Assembly: GCF_030272615.1 (NCBI RefSeq)
Contig: NC_081413.1
Span: 16,192,285-16,256,284 of the forward strand
Length of the DNA stretch: 64,000 nucleotides
Direction: 5' to 3'
Source of the DNA: Cryptomeria japonica
Taxonomy: Eukaryota; Streptophyta; Pinopsida; Cupressales; Cupressaceae
Shown here piece by piece: positions 63,024 through 64,000 of this stretch (within the stretch, counting starts at the first letter, position 1; every line of letters begins with the position of its first letter). A program made the position numbers and the translations under genes. The notes beneath the pieces were generated by a model. It had not been told where the DNA came from and made no database searches. It saw nothing but the letters and a program-made list of their open reading frames with translations.

Positions 63024-64000
63024 TCAAATGCCGCTCTGGCCAGATGCTGTACCAGCACCACCCCTACCTATTCCACCACTGGTACCAGCACCACCTGATC
63101 CATCTCTCCATGGAGGCCTCATCGAACCCCCACTCCCTCCTGCATCTCCTGATCTATCCCGCCTCAAAGGACCCAGCACTCCCCCACTGCTCTGCATCCT
63201 CTGTGATCGCTCGGATCTCGTCTGCCGCATCTGGGTATAACTGAGAGCTCGCTGACTGAGTGGCACCACCTGCTCATATAAACCTCGCCAGTACTCTATC
63301 TCAGCCTGTGCTCGCCCAAACTGCCTCATAATCTCCCCTGTAGGACCCTGTGCTCCTACTCCCGCTCGGACTCTCTCCTGCAGCTCCGCCAATCTCTCCA
63401 CCACAGTATCTCTCTCCCACAGCACCACTGTCAGCTCTGACTCACGTGCAAATAGCTGCACATCCCTAGCTGCTACCTCCGCCTCTAATCTCTCCACCCG
63501 AGTCTGCAAATAACCTATCATATGCTCCCGCAGATCCCCAGTAGCTCCCTCCCCCATGTCCATGGCTGTCGCACCTGTATCACCCCCTCCACTAGGTCCC
63601 TCCCCTGCACCACCCTCTCCTGCACCTGTATCCATCGGGATCTCTCTCTCCATCCCCCTCCCACTCAGTTGCACTCCTCCCTGCATCAAAGGACCCTGTG
63701 ATATCTGCAGAGGTAGTCCACCTCTCCCTCTCCGCTGCCTCGGCATCCCCAAACCTCCTCCACCTACTCCACTCCTCCTCCTCCTCCACCCCCACCTCCT
63801 CCTCCTCCTCCTCCTCCACCTCCTCCTCCATCTCCTCCTCCTCCTCGGCCTCCTGCTCTCCGTCCCCGTCTCCGTCCTCTCTCATCCTCAAATGATGGGA
63901 TCGGCTCAGCTGGGTCTGATATCCGCAGGATCGGGTGCGCCGCCCGATACTGTGTATACTCTGTTGTCACACCTGCATCCACGACCCTTGGTCGTAAGTC
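63024..64000 (-). CDS. C-terminal part of an unrecognised GC-rich gene, frameshifted
   Basis: The minus-strand coding region enters from beyond the window end. The first part (from 63,982) reads GVTTEYTQYRAAHPILRISD, then a Gly/Arg-rich run encoded by a GGA tract, ending at a TAG near 63,764. A different frame then opens from at least 63,752 to a stop at 63,024. It is 242 residues, with a Gly-rich start, a likely coiled coil (VERLEAEVAARDVQLFARES and on through VVERLAELQERV), and a Gly/Ser-rich tail. The two frames probably belong to one protein broken by an indel in the GGA tract, or joined by splicing. It is far richer in GC than anything else here. The start faintly recalls the tail of plant mobile domain proteins, but this is a guess. 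Confidence 0.5.
63768..63860. repeat. TCC/GGA trinucleotide tract
   Basis: About 90 bp of imperfect tcc repeats on the plus strand. It encodes Gly, Glu or Arg runs depending on minus-strand frame, and is where the reading frame of the minus-strand gene changes. Confidence 0.9.

Noticed and set aside
63592-63891. Glu-rich minus-strand ORF
   Set aside because: It is an alternative frame of the GGA tract. The frame with a coiled coil (63,024-63,752) is the more protein-like one.

Overview
This is nuclear DNA of a land plant with a large, repeat-rich genome. The main evidence is three copies of one plant-type Ty3/gypsy (Tat-like) LTR retrotransposon family, a primer-binding site matching plant tRNA-Trp, a LINE-type ORF end, intron-bearing gene relics, several satellites and long AT-rich spacers. 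A gymnosperm is a reasonable guess but the sequence alone does not prove it. I found no clearly intact host gene, no tRNA or rRNA gene, and no CRISPR array.

Layout. 1-1,320 is AT-rich with weak CCCTAA-like sequence. 1,325-4,353 is a decayed intron-containing gene that resembles a DDE-type transposase. 4,940-5,830 holds TA arrays and a 70-bp minisatellite. 5,860-7,829 is an unrecognised decayed gene on the minus strand, convergent with the first. 8,140-10,200 is a striking satellite of about 262-bp dimers, each encoding long near-perfect hairpins. 10,939-11,158 is a cluster of short palindromes. 11,160-36,694 is an old retrotransposon (E1, plus strand, no 5' end) split by a full-length 16,085-bp relative (E2, minus strand, 19,364-35,448). 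E2 has 1,862-bp LTRs that look identical and a GGTAC target duplication. 36,700-39,950 is GA-rich then AT-rich spacer with one weak exon candidate. 39,950-44,335 is a degenerate telomere-like tract. 44,495-44,635 is a foldback. 46,150-47,990 holds two RNase H relics, the second the 3' end of a LINE ORF2. 48,997 to at least about 62,000 is a third retrotransposon copy (E3, plus strand) whose 3' LTR is not in the window. 62,000-64,000 is a CAT-rich stretch followed by a GC-rich minus-strand coding region that runs off the end and may be an antisense gene carried in the E3 tail.

How the parts work together. The retrotransposon family has one gag-pol frame: gag with a zinc knuckle, an aspartic protease, a G-patch-like motif, reverse transcriptase, a degenerate RNase H, a second intact RNase H and an integrase. 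The leader is about 2.7 kb, with a tRNA-Trp primer site, a conserved block that can form stems, and an upstream small ORF. E2 is the youngest copy. E2 and E3 are interrupted mainly by C-to-T type nonsense changes, as expected from cytosine methylation and decay. Much of the remaining sequence is old repeats and spacer.
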